Positions 27,879-36,309 of a DNA stretch of 64,000 nt are shown here, piece by piece. The stretch is from assembly GCF_036108815.1 (NCBI RefSeq), contig NZ_CP107985.1:2604001-2668000 (forward strand). Reading direction: 5' to 3'. This DNA is from Streptomyces sp. NBC_00353 (GTDB taxonomy: Bacteria > Actinomycetota > Actinomycetes > Streptomycetales > Streptomycetaceae). Every line of letters starts with the position of its first letter. Positions within the stretch are counted from its first letter, which is position 1. The notes beneath the pieces were generated by a model. It saw only the letters and a list, made by a program, of their open reading frames with translations. It searched no databases and was not told the DNA's origin. Both the position numbers and the translations under genes were made by a program.

Positions 27879-28877
27879 TCAGCGCCCGGGTTCGCGTCGC
27901 TTGCGGGCTGCCCCGATGAGGCCGCAGCCCGTCAGTACGGTCCCGCCCGCGAGCACCCCGAGGCCTGCCAGGACCAGGGTGCTCAGGCCCGTGCCGGCCA
28001 GGGCCGGCTGTGCGGATGGCCCGCCGCCGGTGGCTGCCTGGCGGATGAGATCGGCGACGGCGTCCGGGTGCGACACCAGGGCGACGTGGGAGGCGTCGAC
28101 CTCGACCGTCCGCGCGTGGGCGCGCTGCGCCTCGAAGCGCTCGAGGGCCGGGGAGATGGCCTTGTCCCTGGTGGAGACCAGGGCCCAGGACGGGATGGTC
28201 TTCCACGCGGCTTCGGCAGCCTTGTCCATGAACGCGGAGGCGACGATGGGGCGTTGGGTGGCAGCCATCACGGCCGCCACGGCCGCGGGGAGGTCCGCGG
28301 CGAAGGCCTGGTGGAACTTGGCGGCCTGCAGGTAGAGGTCGGTACCGTTGGTGCCGTCGGCGTTGCGGAACGGTACGGGCCTGAGGGCCGCGGCGAGTTC
28401 ACTGCCCGGGAACCTGTCGCCCAGTGCGCCGAGGGCCTCGCCCTTGTCCGGCATGAACGCGTTCACGAACACCAGAGACTTCACCTGGGAGTTCCCGGCG
28501 GCGGCGGTGCTGATCACCGCGCCACCGTAGGAGTGCCCGACCAGCACGATCGGTCCCTGGATGCTCTTGAGGAAGCTGGCTATGTACGCGGAGTCCCCCG
28601 CCAGTCCCCGGAGCGGATTGGCCGGGGCGACGACGCTGTACCCGTCCCGCTGCAGCCGTTCGGCCACGCCGTTCCAACTGGAGGCGTCGGCGAACGCACC
28701 GTGCACCAGCACCACGGTCGGCCTGGTCACGACTGTGGTACCCGTGTCGGCCGCTGCCGATCCGGCGGCTCCGGCGAGGACCGTCGTGGTCAGCGCCGCG
28801 GCGATCGCACGCCCACGACGGGAACGTGTCGGACGTATTCGCCGGTGCCGCGGTGCGAGAACGGGTGACACAGTCAT
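27879..28877 (-). CDS. exported alpha/beta hydrolase with LAXTG cell-wall sorting signal
   Basis: A 332-residue surface protein. After a basic leader (RHRRIRPTRSRRGRAIAAAL) and a signal ending near AGSAAA, an alpha/beta-hydrolase domain follows. It has PTVVLVHGAFADASSWNGV as the oxyanion region, the nucleophile in VLVGHSYGGAV and a His in EVDASHVALVSHP. The catalytic domain resembles small esterases and haloalkane-type hydrolases often found in the cytoplasm. The C-terminus is a complete sortase signal: LAGTG, a hydrophobic helix (LSTLVLAGLGVLAGG and following), and the basic tail ARKRREPGR. Streptomyces class E sortases recognise LAXTG, so the enzyme is probably covalently attached to peptidoglycan. 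The ATG at 28877 has GAAGAGAG upstream. Substrate unknown. Confidence 0.85.
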   Translation of the reverse strand: MTVSPVLAPRHRRIRPTRSRRGRAIAAALTTTVLAGAAGSAAADTGTTVVTRPTVVLVHGAFADASSWNGVAERLQRDGYSVVAPANPLRGLAGDSAYIASFLKSIQGPIVLVGHSYGGAVISTAAAGNSQVKSLVFVNAFMPDKGEALGALGDRFPGSELAAALRPVPFRNADGTNGTDLYLQAAKFHQAFAADLPAAVAAVMAATQRPIVASAFMDKAAEAAWKTIPSWALVSTRDKAISPALERFEAQRAHARTVEVDASHVALVSHPDAVADLIRQAATGGGPSAQPALAGTGLSTLVLAGLGVLAGGTVLTGCGLIGAARKRREPGR

Positions 28878-29063
28878 GCGGTTCTCTCTTCGGGAGGAGG
28901 GGGACGACGCACCCAGCGTTTCCGGAGTCGGCAGGTACGGCGCGGCCCGGGAAGCAGCGGAGTGACATCGGCCGACCGTCCGGGTGAAGACAGCTCCTGA
29001 CCGCATGGCGACCGGCGGATCGGGTCACCTTTTGCCGGCCCGGGGTACGGCTCCGTTCCCGGA

Positions 29064-29088
29064 CGGACCGGGCGGGCTGCCCGGTCCG
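29064..29088 (-). terminator. terminator of the aldo/keto reductase gene
   Basis: Perfect 10-base stem CGGACCGGGC / GCCCGGTCCG with loop GGGCT, 28 bases after the stop of the minus-strand reductase gene. Confidence 0.7.
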
Positions 29089-29116
29089 CGCTCTCCTCCG
29101 AAGGACAGCGCCCCCC

Positions 29117-30109
29117 TCAGGAGGTCTTCAGAAGTACCTCGATCCGGGCCAGTTCCTCGTCGCTGAACTCCAGGTGACGCACCGCGTCGACGCTGTTCTC
29201 CAACTGGGCGACACTGCTCGCCCCGACCACGGCCGACGTGACCCGTCCGCCCCGCAGCACCCAGGCCAGCGCCATCTGCGCCAGGGACTGCCCGCGCTCG
29301 GAGGCGACCTTGTCCAGTGCGCGCAGCCGGCTGATCAGCTCCGGGGTGACCGACTCGGGCGTCAGGAAGGGGCTGTCGCCCGCCGCGCGCGAGCCCGCCG
29401 GGATCCCCTGCAGATAGCGGTCGGAGAGGATGCCCTGTTCCAGCGGCGAGTAGGCGATGGAGCCGACGCCCAGCTCGTCCAGCGTCGTGAGCAGGCCGTC
29501 CTCGACCCAGCGGTCCAGCATCGAGTAGCGCGGCTGGTGGATCAGCAGCGGGGTGCCGAGGTCCTTGAGGATCCTGGCCGCCTCCCGGGTCTGCTCCGGC
29601 GAGTAGTTGGAGAGGCCGACGTAGAGCGCCTTGCCCTGCCGTACCGCGGAGTCCAGCGCCCCCATGGTCTCTTCGAGCGGGGTGTCCGGGTCGGGCCGGT
29701 GGGAGTAGAAGATGTCGACGTAGTCGAGGCCGAGCCGGGTGAGGCTCCGGTCGAGCGACGAGAGCACGGACTTGCGCGATCCCCACTCCCCGTACGGCCC
29801 GTCCCACATCAGGTAGCCCGCCTTGGTGGAGATGACGATCTCGTCCCGGAGCCGGGCGAAGTCCGTCCTCAGGGCGCGTCCCATCGCGCTCTCGGCGGCG
29901 CCGGGCGGCGGGCCGTAGTTGTTGGCGAGATCGAAGTGTGTGATGCCGAGGTCGAACGCCCGGCGGAGGATCTGCCCCTGGGTGTCCGCGGTCCGGTCGC
30001 GTCCGAAGTTGTGCCAGAGGCCGAGCGAGAGCGCGGGGAGCAGCAGACCGCTGCGTCCGGTGCGCCGGTACGGCATGGCCTGGTAGCGGTCGGGCGACGG
30101 GAGGTACAT
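29117..30109 (-). CDS. aldo/keto reductase, YghZ-like
   Basis: A 330-residue NADPH-dependent reductase of the L-glyceraldehyde-3-phosphate reductase group. The catalytic tetrad is visible: Asp and Tyr in ITHFDLANNYGPPPG, Lys in VISTKAGYLM and His in DIFYSHRPDPDTP. The C-terminal cofactor part has VVGASSVAQLENSV. Relatives detoxify methylglyoxal and other aldehydes. The ATG at 30109 has GGAG seven bases upstream, and the open frame upstream runs through the operator region so is not used. The gene is divergent from a LysR regulator with a symmetric operator between them, making it the likely target. Confidence 0.9.
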   Translation of the reverse strand: MYLPSPDRYQAMPYRRTGRSGLLLPALSLGLWHNFGRDRTADTQGQILRRAFDLGITHFDLANNYGPPPGAAESAMGRALRTDFARLRDEIVISTKAGYLMWDGPYGEWGSRKSVLSSLDRSLTRLGLDYVDIFYSHRPDPDTPLEETMGALDSAVRQGKALYVGLSNYSPEQTREAARILKDLGTPLLIHQPRYSMLDRWVEDGLLTTLDELGVGSIAYSPLEQGILSDRYLQGIPAGSRAAGDSPFLTPESVTPELISRLRALDKVASERGQSLAQMALAWVLRGGRVTSAVVGASSVAQLENSVDAVRHLEFSDEELARIEVLLKTS

Positions 30110-30182
30110 GCGGGGCTCCACGGAGAGAGGAAGGGGTGCGGGAATGCGCCGGTCTCCAGGCTCCCCGACATCGATCCAGCAG

Positions 30183-30205
30183 TCCAACAGAAGATTCAGG
30201 TTGGA
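30183..30205. promoter_or_regulatory. LysR-type operator between the reductase and its regulator
   Basis: TCCAAC (30183-30188) and GTTGGA (30200-30205) are perfect arms around 11 bases, a dyad of the T-N11-A type bound by LysR proteins. It lies 24 bases before the lysR ATG and about 75 bases from the reductase start. TATGTT (30215-30220) is a possible -10 for lysR, eight bases from its ATG. Confidence 0.6.
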
Positions 30206-30228
30206 TTTATCGTCTATGTTTCTCAATC

Positions 30229-31131
30229 ATGGAGTTGCGCCAGCTGGAACATTTCATCGCCGTCGCCGAGGAGCAGCACTTCACCCGTGCCGCCGAACGG
30301 GTCGCCGTGTCGCAGTCCGGGCTGTCGGCCTCCATCCGCTCCCTGGAACAGGAGTTGAAGACCCCGCTGTTCAGCCGGACCACCCGCACCGTGCGGCTGA
30401 CCGAGGCGGGCCGCGCGCTGCTCGTGGAGGCGGAGCGCACGCTGGCGGGCGCACGGGCGGCGAAGGACGCCGTCGATGCGGTGCGGGGACTGCTGCGCGG
30501 CACGCTGACGGTGGGGGTCGAGCAGTGTGTGGCCGGTGTGCGGGTCCCGCGGCTGCTCGCGGCCTTTCACCGCAAACACCCGCAGATGGAGATCCGGCTC
30601 CGCCAGGAGGGCACGTCGAGTCTGCTGGACGGGGTGGCGGGTGGCCGGCTCGACGTCGCGTTCGCCGCGGCGGTGAGTGCCGGGGAGTGGCGTGGCAAGC
30701 TGATCCCGCTGGCGCGGGAGCGCATGGTCGTCCTGTGCGCCCCCGGTCACCGGTTCGCGCAGGCGCCCCGCGTCCCGTTCGACGAGCTTCCCGGTGAGTC
30801 GTTCATCGACTTCCATCCGGACTGGGGGCCGCGCCGCGCAGCCGACGAGGCGTTCGCGACGGCGCGGGTGCGCCGCACGGTGGGCCTTGAGGTGAACGAC
30901 GTGCACAGCCTGCTGGAGCTGGTGCACGAGGGGCTGGGGATCGCCGTGGTGCCGCACCACTTCTCGCGCAAGCCCGAGGCCCTGGGGCTGGTCGCGGTGG
31001 AGCTGGACGGGGCCGACCAGCCTTTCTACGAGAGCGTCGTGGTGCTTCCGGCCGCCGGGGCGACGAGCCCCGGCGCCCGCTCGCTGATGACCTTGGTGCG
31101 CAGCGACGTGCGCGACGGCGCCACGCGCTGA
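30229..31131 (+). CDS. LysR-family transcriptional regulator
   Basis: A 300-residue regulator. The N-terminal winged helix-turn-helix reads MELRQLEHFIAVAEEQHFTR and VAVSQSGLSASIRSLEQELK. The C-terminal two-lobed effector domain starts near residue 90 (LTVGVEQCVAGVRVPRL). No Shine-Dalgarno is visible before the ATG at 30229, and a -10-like TATGTT lies only eight bases upstream, so the mRNA may be leaderless, as is frequent in Streptomyces. It is divergent from the aldo/keto reductase and likely controls it and itself through the intervening dyad. The inducer is unknown, and the gene ends six bases before the convergent GH18-like gene. Confidence 0.9.
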   Translation: MELRQLEHFIAVAEEQHFTRAAERVAVSQSGLSASIRSLEQELKTPLFSRTTRTVRLTEAGRALLVEAERTLAGARAAKDAVDAVRGLLRGTLTVGVEQCVAGVRVPRLLAAFHRKHPQMEIRLRQEGTSSLLDGVAGGRLDVAFAAAVSAGEWRGKLIPLARERMVVLCAPGHRFAQAPRVPFDELPGESFIDFHPDWGPRRAADEAFATARVRRTVGLEVNDVHSLLELVHEGLGIAVVPHHFSRKPEALGLVAVELDGADQPFYESVVVLPAAGATSPGARSLMTLVRSDVRDGATR

Positions 31132-31137
31132 CCGCGG

Positions 31138-32181
31138 TCACCCGCCCAGCGCCGTCGCGAAGGCTCCCGCCTTCTGCTCGACCCCGCTGCACGTGTCGCT
31201 CGCCTTCGTGGTGTCCTCGTCGGTGCATTCCCGGTCGCGGAAGGTGGCCCACATGGAGAGCGCACCGACGCCGGTCCGCCGGGCGAAGGCGCGCAGAGAG
31301 GCGGCGTCGGCGAGGGTGAACGTCTCTCCGGCCATGTCGTTGACACCGAGCATCACCGTGATGTGCAGGGCCTGCCAGGCCTCGGAGTCCGACAGACCGA
31401 GTACGTCGGTGAGCTGATCGTGGGTGGCTTCGGCGGCCTGCTGCGCATAGTCGCTCATGTCGCCGTCGTGGGACGTGCTGTAGTTCATGGCCATGATGTT
31501 CACCGCGGAGAGGTCGACCTTCTGCTCGGCGGCGTCGCTCAGGAGGTCCGTGCCGGTGGTCTCCAGGCCGTCCGGCATCACGGGCAGGGTGTACGTGACG
31601 TCGAGGTGCCGCTTCTTCTGGAGCAGGCGGAGCGCCTTGTCGCGGAGGGTAAGCGACGCCCGGTCGGTCAGCGCGTCACCTTCGATGTCGAAGTCGGCCT
31701 TGGTGGCGCCCACGGCGTCGAGCACCTGGGCGTAGGCGTCGGCCAGTTCCTCGGCACTGTCGCAGGCGAGTGCCAGCTCGGTCCCCGCGGCCCCGCCGAA
31801 CGAGACCCGGATGTCCGCACCGGTGGCGGTGAGTGCGGCGACGCGTGAGGCCACCGCATGGCTGGTGGGCTCGGCGGTGCCGCCCCAGAGCGGGGTGCAG
31901 GTGTCGTCGTCGGCGACGACAAAGGCGAGGTTGTACGTGTCCGGGGAACCGACGGAGTCGGTATCGGCCGCGGTCGTCGCGCTGACGTACGGGGTGTAGG
32001 CGGTCGTGGCGGCGGAGGCCGTGGGGCCGCCCGGGCGGGAGTCGCCGCCCTGGTTCGCCGCCGCGCCCGTCGTACACGCCGAGCAGGCGAGCCCGAGTGC
32101 GACGAGTCCGGCCACGACGGCGGTCGCCCGCCTCGCACGCCCCGCCGCGCCCTTCGGAGAGCCCTTCGGTGAAATGCGCAT
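31138..32181 (-). CDS. exported GH18 (chitinase-like) domain protein
   Basis: A 347-residue exported protein. The leader MRISPKGSPKGAAGRARRAT and a hydrophobic core end in LACSACTTG, which could be a lipoprotein attachment site though the lipobox is imperfect. A low-complexity linker follows. The catalytic barrel has DIRVSFGGAAGTELALAC for the second strand, ATKADFDIEGDAL for the GH18 DxxDxDxE region with its acid in DIEG, VNIMAMNYSTSH, and ALSMWATFRDREC. Related streptomycete proteins are called chitinases, but short ones such as this often lack binding domains and are untested. The start at 32181 precedes the basic leader. It is divergent from the exopolysaccharide genes. Confidence 0.8.
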   Translation of the reverse strand: MRISPKGSPKGAAGRARRATAVVAGLVALGLACSACTTGAAANQGGDSRPGGPTASAATTAYTPYVSATTAADTDSVGSPDTYNLAFVVADDDTCTPLWGGTAEPTSHAVASRVAALTATGADIRVSFGGAAGTELALACDSAEELADAYAQVLDAVGATKADFDIEGDALTDRASLTLRDKALRLLQKKRHLDVTYTLPVMPDGLETTGTDLLSDAAEQKVDLSAVNIMAMNYSTSHDGDMSDYAQQAAEATHDQLTDVLGLSDSEAWQALHITVMLGVNDMAGETFTLADAASLRAFARRTGVGALSMWATFRDRECTDEDTTKASDTCSGVEQKAGAFATALGG

Positions 32182-32489
32182 AAAGTTTGCACCTGCTCTC
32201 GTGAGAATTGTCCCGAAACAGCAACAATGAAGAACGGGGAACACCGAAAACCTCTCACACATCGCCATGTGTCCGAACCCGGATGTTTTCCCCTCGGGCC
32301 CACCGAAGATCCACCCCGGGATTATTCATTCGCCCTCTGGCAAAAGGGATATGATGATGCATCATATATCCCGCACGGAGCCCGGCTCGCGGTCGCGTTC
32401 TCAGTTCATCCACAGACTTCCCGCTTTCTCACAGCGTTCGGCCAGAAACGGCTCAGACTTCGCACATCGCAGTTCGTCAGCATGCGCAA
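32182..32489. other. divergent AT-rich intergenic region
   Basis: About 308 bases separate the GH18-like gene and the exopolysaccharide operon. The centre is unusually AT-rich for this genome (GATTATTCATT, AAAAGGGATATGATGATGC). It contains the 27-base palindrome listed separately and probably both promoters. No open frame with a ribosome site is supported here. Confidence 0.6.
32346..32372 (+). promoter_or_regulatory. 27-base palindrome with -10 box
   Basis: GGGATAT (32346-32352) and ATATCCC (32366-32372) flank the perfect 12-base palindrome ATGATGCATCAT, with one unpaired G. TATGAT (32350-32355) is an ideal -10, and TTCATT (32325-32330) is a weak -35 with 19 bases between. The element lies about 118 bases before the start of the exopolysaccharide operon. 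It could be an operator or a leader hairpin. Confidence 0.6.
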
Positions 32490-32894
32490 ATGCATTCCGA
32501 CACCGCCATCGAGAAAAATCCGACCGGACACGGCCGGCGCAAACACGCCGGCCTGCGCAGGCCCCTGGCCGGCACCGCAGCGCAGGAAGGTCCCGTCTTC
32601 GTGGACACCTCCGGGCGCCGGGCCCGGTTGCTCCGCCGTGCGGGTATCGCCCTGGGCATCGCCTGTGTCGGTTACGCGGCCGTGCTGGGCCTCGCCTTCA
32701 TGGGCGGCATCTCCATGTCGCCCTCGGAGCTGCTTCCCTTCGACGGCGCGCCCTCCGCCCAGGGCGGCCCCAACGGGATCACCCCACCGGGAGTCACCGG
32801 CGCACCCCCGAGCGGTCCTCCCGCCGACGGGGCGGGCCCGTCGCCCTCGGCATCCGTGTCCGTGTCGGTGTCCGCGACCACGGGGACCGGCTGA
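32490..32894 (+). CDS. small single-pass membrane protein of the exopolysaccharide operon
   Basis: A 134-residue protein of unknown family. The first about 45 residues are polar and basic, then comes a membrane segment RRAGIALGIACVGYAAVLGLA (about 49-69, shown here in part). The rest is an outside-facing low-complexity tail rich in Pro, Gly and Ser, ending SPSASVSVSVSATTGTG. This is a plausible type II membrane protein. It ends three bases before the start of the deacetylase-glycosyltransferase gene and is therefore almost certainly co-transcribed. It may support assembly of the synthase, but no direct evidence exists. Confidence 0.7.
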   Translation: MHSDTAIEKNPTGHGRRKHAGLRRPLAGTAAQEGPVFVDTSGRRARLLRRAGIALGIACVGYAAVLGLAFMGGISMSPSELLPFDGAPSAQGGPNGITPPGVTGAPPSGPPADGAGPSPSASVSVSVSATTGTG

Positions 32895-32897
32895 TCC

Positions 32898-35195
32898 ATG
32901 ATGAACCGGAATCAGGTACGACCCCAGCGACGGCATGCCACGCCGAGCCGGATCGAACGCGTCCGCCGCCAGGCGGTTCCCAAGCCGCGGGTGATCATCG
33001 CCCTGCTGCTCCTGCTCGGCCTCGTCTCCGTGATGCTGCTCGACGGCTATCTGCGGGCCGAGGTCGGAAACGACCAGCGTGTCCGCTCCGACGCGAGCGC
33101 GAGCAAGGTGCCCGACAGCGTCCTCGACGGCGGGCCGTTCCTCAGCTTCCAGGGCGGCACGGCGCGGACCCGGTCCGTACCCGACAAGACGATCGTGCTC
33201 ACCTTCGACGACGGCCCGGACCCCGAGTGGACCCAGAAGGTGCTCGACATCCTGGACGACAACGATGTGCCCGGCACGTTCTTCCTGGTCGGCTCGATGG
33301 TCTCGCGCTACCCGGATGTGGTGCGCCGGATGGTCGACGACGGCAACGAGGTGGGCGTCCACACCTTCACCCATGTCGATCTCTCGTACCAGAGCGCGGC
33401 CCGCGTCACTCGGGAGATCGCACAGACACAGCTCGCGCTGGCGGGAGCCGCGGGCATCACGACGACCCTCTTCCGCGCCCCGTACTCGTCGACGAACGAC
33501 GCGATCGACAACTACAGCTGGCCCGTCTACAAGAAGCTCGGCGCGATGGGGTACACCAGTGTCTTCATCGACACGGACAGCGAGGACTGGCAGCAGCCGG
33601 GCGTCTCCAAGATCATCAAGTGGGCCACACCGAAGAGCGGAAAGGGCGCCTCGGTGCTCTTCCACGACGCGGGCGGCAACCGCGCCCAGACCCTCGAAGC
33701 GCTGCCCCAGTACATCAAGAAGATGAAGTCGAAGGGCTATACCTTCACCACGGTCAGCGGCGCCCAGCAACGAGCACAGGGACAGCAGGGACAGGGACAG
33801 CAGGCACAAGGGCAGCAGGCACAGGGACAGCAGACGCAGGCGCCGCAGGGCACTCCCGGCACCGCGGGCAACACCCTGCAGAGCAACCCGGAGCAGGCCG
33901 CGCACCGCACGGCCGACACCGCTACGCTCTGGGAGGGCCGCGCCCTCCTCGGTGCGGTCGCCGTCGCGGAGTGGACCGTGCCCGGTCTGGCCGCGGTCTT
34001 GGCGGTCGTGGGCGTAGCCGTGTTGGGCAGGTTCGCGATGATGCTCGTCCTCGCACGACGCCACTACCGGCAACGCAACAGACGCAGGTTCACCTGGGGG
34101 CCCTCGGTCACCGAACCGGTCAGCGTGATCGTGCCCGCGTACAACGAGAAGGAGTGCATCGCCAACACCCTCAACTCCCTGGCCGCCAGCACCCATCCCA
34201 TCGAGATCGTGGTCGTCGACGACGGCTCGACCGACGGCACCGCCGAGATCGCCGAGTCCCTGGGGCTGCCGAACGTGCGGGTGATCCGCCAGCCGAACGC
34301 GGGCAAGCCCGCCGCGCTCAACAACGGTGTGCGGCACGCGCATTACGACATCGTGGTGATGATGGACGGCGACACCGTCTTCGAACCCGACACCGTTCAG
34401 CGACTCGTGCAGCCGTTCGGCGACCCGGAGGTCGGTGCGGTCGCCGGCAATGCCAAGGTCGGCAACCGCACCACCATGATCGGCGCCTGGCAGCACATCG
34501 AGTACGTGATGGGCTTCAACCTCGACCGCCGGATGTACGACCTGCTGCGCTGCATGCCCACCATCCCGGGCGCGATCGGGGCGTTTCGCCGCGATGCGGT
34601 GCTGGAGGTCGGCGGGATGAGCGAGGACACTCTCGCCGAGGACACCGACATCACGATCGCGCTGCACCGCGCCGGATGGCGCGTCGTCTACGCTGAGCAT
34701 GCGCGCGCCTGGACCGAGGCGCCCGCCTCGCTGGGGCAGCTGTGGCGGCAGCGCTACCGCTGGAGCTACGGCACCATGCAGGCGCTGTGGAAGCACCGGA
34801 AATCGGTCACCGACCGGGGGCCGTCCGGTCGCTTCGGCCGGGTCGGGATGCCGCTGGTGGTCCTCTTCCAGATCGTCACGCCGGTCTTCGCACCGCTCAT
34901 CGACGTGTTCACGGTCTACGCGATGATCTTTGTGGACTTCAAGGCGTCGCTGCTCGCCTGGCTGGCGGTGCTGCTCGTCCAACTGGTCTGCGCCGGCTAC
35001 GCGTTCCGTCTCGACCGCGAGCGGTACCGGTATCTGCTCATGCTGCCGTTGCAGCAGATCGCGTACCGTCAGCTGATGTATCTGGTGCTGATCCACTCGT
35101 GCGTCACCGCCGCGACCGGCGGCCGGCTGCGCTGGCAGAAGCTGAAGCGCACCGGCGAGGTCGGTACACCGGCCCCCGGCACGGGGGTGCGCTGA
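32898..35195 (+). CDS. fused polysaccharide deacetylase and processive family 2 glycosyltransferase
   Basis: A 765-residue membrane protein. Residues about 32-52 form a helix, then an outside NodB-type deacetylase domain (about 95-285) with TIVLTFDDGPDPEW, GVHTFTHVDLSY and LFRAPYSSTND. A Gln-Gly-rich linker (about 293-330) follows, then a helix and a cytoplasmic GT2 domain (about 405-650) with IVVVDDGSTDGTAEI, VVMMDGDTVFEPD, SEDTLAEDTDIT and the processive signature QRYRWSYGTM. Further helices close the chain. The same pair of activities is split between PgaB and PgaC in poly-N-acetylglucosamine synthesis, so this protein probably makes and partly deacetylates an amino-sugar polymer (inference). 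The ATG codes MMNRNQ, and the next gene overlaps its stop. Confidence 0.93.
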   Translation: MMNRNQVRPQRRHATPSRIERVRRQAVPKPRVIIALLLLLGLVSVMLLDGYLRAEVGNDQRVRSDASASKVPDSVLDGGPFLSFQGGTARTRSVPDKTIVLTFDDGPDPEWTQKVLDILDDNDVPGTFFLVGSMVSRYPDVVRRMVDDGNEVGVHTFTHVDLSYQSAARVTREIAQTQLALAGAAGITTTLFRAPYSSTNDAIDNYSWPVYKKLGAMGYTSVFIDTDSEDWQQPGVSKIIKWATPKSGKGASVLFHDAGGNRAQTLEALPQYIKKMKSKGYTFTTVSGAQQRAQGQQGQGQQAQGQQAQGQQTQAPQGTPGTAGNTLQSNPEQAAHRTADTATLWEGRALLGAVAVAEWTVPGLAAVLAVVGVAVLGRFAMMLVLARRHYRQRNRRRFTWGPSVTEPVSVIVPAYNEKECIANTLNSLAASTHPIEIVVVDDGSTDGTAEIAESLGLPNVRVIRQPNAGKPAALNNGVRHAHYDIVVMMDGDTVFEPDTVQRLVQPFGDPEVGAVAGNAKVGNRTTMIGAWQHIEYVMGFNLDRRMYDLLRCMPTIPGAIGAFRRDAVLEVGGMSEDTLAEDTDITIALHRAGWRVVYAEHARAWTEAPASLGQLWRQRYRWSYGTMQALWKHRKSVTDRGPSGRFGRVGMPLVVLFQIVTPVFAPLIDVFTVYAMIFVDFKASLLAWLAVLLVQLVCAGYAFRLDRERYRYLLMLPLQQIAYRQLMYLVLIHSCVTAATGGRLRWQKLKRTGEVGTPAPGTGVR
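33762..33842 (+). repeat. Gln/Gly/Ala repeat encoding the domain linker
   Basis: Imperfect tandem units of 9-21 bases related to CAGGGACAGCAG encode about seven GQQ(A/G)Q-type units between the deacetylase and glycosyltransferase parts. It is in frame throughout and so can vary in length without breaking the gene. Confidence 0.8.
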
Positions 35196-36301
35196 TGGGA
35201 GGCGCACACCGCAAGGGCGGACCGCAGACCGCGGTCCATGCGGAAGAGGCCGCCGCCGAGCCTGTGGTCCCGGCTGCCCCGAAAGGCGGCCGCGACCGCT
35301 ACTTCGACGCGCTGCGGGCCTTCGCACTGGTCCGCGTCATCACGTACCACACGTTCGAGTGGCCCTGGCTGGGGCTGGTCTTCCCGTCCATGGGCGTGAT
35401 GTTCGCACTCGCCGGATCGCTCATGGCTCGTTCGCTGGAGCGGCCCACGCTGCGCGTCATCCGCGGCCGGCTGCGCAGACTACTGATCCCCCTCTGGGTG
35501 TTCGCGCTGGTCATCGGTACGGCGATGCTGCTGCACGGCTGGCTGCCGGGACCCGATGTCCTGTACTGGGTGCTGCCGGTCGGTGATCCCCCCGGCAATG
35601 CGTGGGGCGAGCAGGCGTGGGCGGTGCTCTGGTACCTGCGCACGTATCTGTGGTTCGTGCTGCTGTCCCCGGTGCTGCTGCGCGCCTTTCGCCTGGCCCC
35701 GCTGCCCGTGCTCGCGCTTTCCCTCGTGCCTGTCCTGGCCCTGGAGACCGTGGGCAGTGTGCCGGACGGTCGCCTCGGCAGTACCCTCAGCGACCTGTCG
35801 GTGTTCCTGTTCTGCTGGCTGCTCGGCTTCGCCCACCGCGACGGTGTACTCGACCGGATGCGCCCCGCACTCGTCGTCACCGTGGCGCCGGTCCTGCTGG
35901 CGGCGGGCGCCTGGTGGGCCTTCCACCACCGGATCGACGGTTCCTACGATCTCGACGACATCCCGCTCGCCCAGGCGCTGTGGTCCGCGGGATTCGTGCT
36001 CCTGCTGCTCCGCTTCCGGCCCGACTTCGCCGGGCTCGCCCGGCATCGCGTGGCCGACCGGATCGTGAAGGTCTTCAATGCCCGTGCCGTGACGATCTAT
36101 CTGTGGCACGAGGTCGCACTGATGGCGAGCGTCCCGCTGATCGATCTGATGTGGAACGTTCCCGCGTTCGAACGGGATCTGCCGCTGGACAGCATGTGGT
36201 TCCAGTTCACGGTCGCCTGGGTGCTGATCGCGGCGGCCGTGGCCCTGTTCGGCTGGGTCGAGGACATCGCAGCGAAACGGGGGCCACGACTGCTGCCGTG
36301 A
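35195..36301 (+). CDS. membrane acyltransferase, OafA/acyltransferase-3 family
   Basis: A 368-residue integral membrane protein with about ten helices. The N-terminal signature RYFDALRAFALVRVITYHTF has the conserved Arg and catalytic His of this family, which transfers acetyl or other acyl groups to sugars. Helices include LLIPLWVFALVIGTAMLL, LSVFLFCWLLGFAH and the C-terminal WVLIAAAVALFGWVED. The ATG overlaps the previous stop (TGATG), indicating translational coupling, and it completes a three-gene exopolysaccharide operon. It probably O-acylates the polymer. Gene end faces a convergent methyltransferase gene. Confidence 0.9.
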   Translation: MGGAHRKGGPQTAVHAEEAAAEPVVPAAPKGGRDRYFDALRAFALVRVITYHTFEWPWLGLVFPSMGVMFALAGSLMARSLERPTLRVIRGRLRRLLIPLWVFALVIGTAMLLHGWLPGPDVLYWVLPVGDPPGNAWGEQAWAVLWYLRTYLWFVLLSPVLLRAFRLAPLPVLALSLVPVLALETVGSVPDGRLGSTLSDLSVFLFCWLLGFAHRDGVLDRMRPALVVTVAPVLLAAGAWWAFHHRIDGSYDLDDIPLAQALWSAGFVLLLLRFRPDFAGLARHRVADRIVKVFNARAVTIYLWHEVALMASVPLIDLMWNVPAFERDLPLDSMWFQFTVAWVLIAAAVALFGWVEDIAAKRGPRLLP

Positions 36302-36309
36302 TCCCCGTG

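Noticed and set aside
32406..35327. 973-codon frame antisense to the exopolysaccharide genes
   Set aside because: Shadow of the deacetylase-glycosyltransferase gene, whose motifs are clear on the plus strand.
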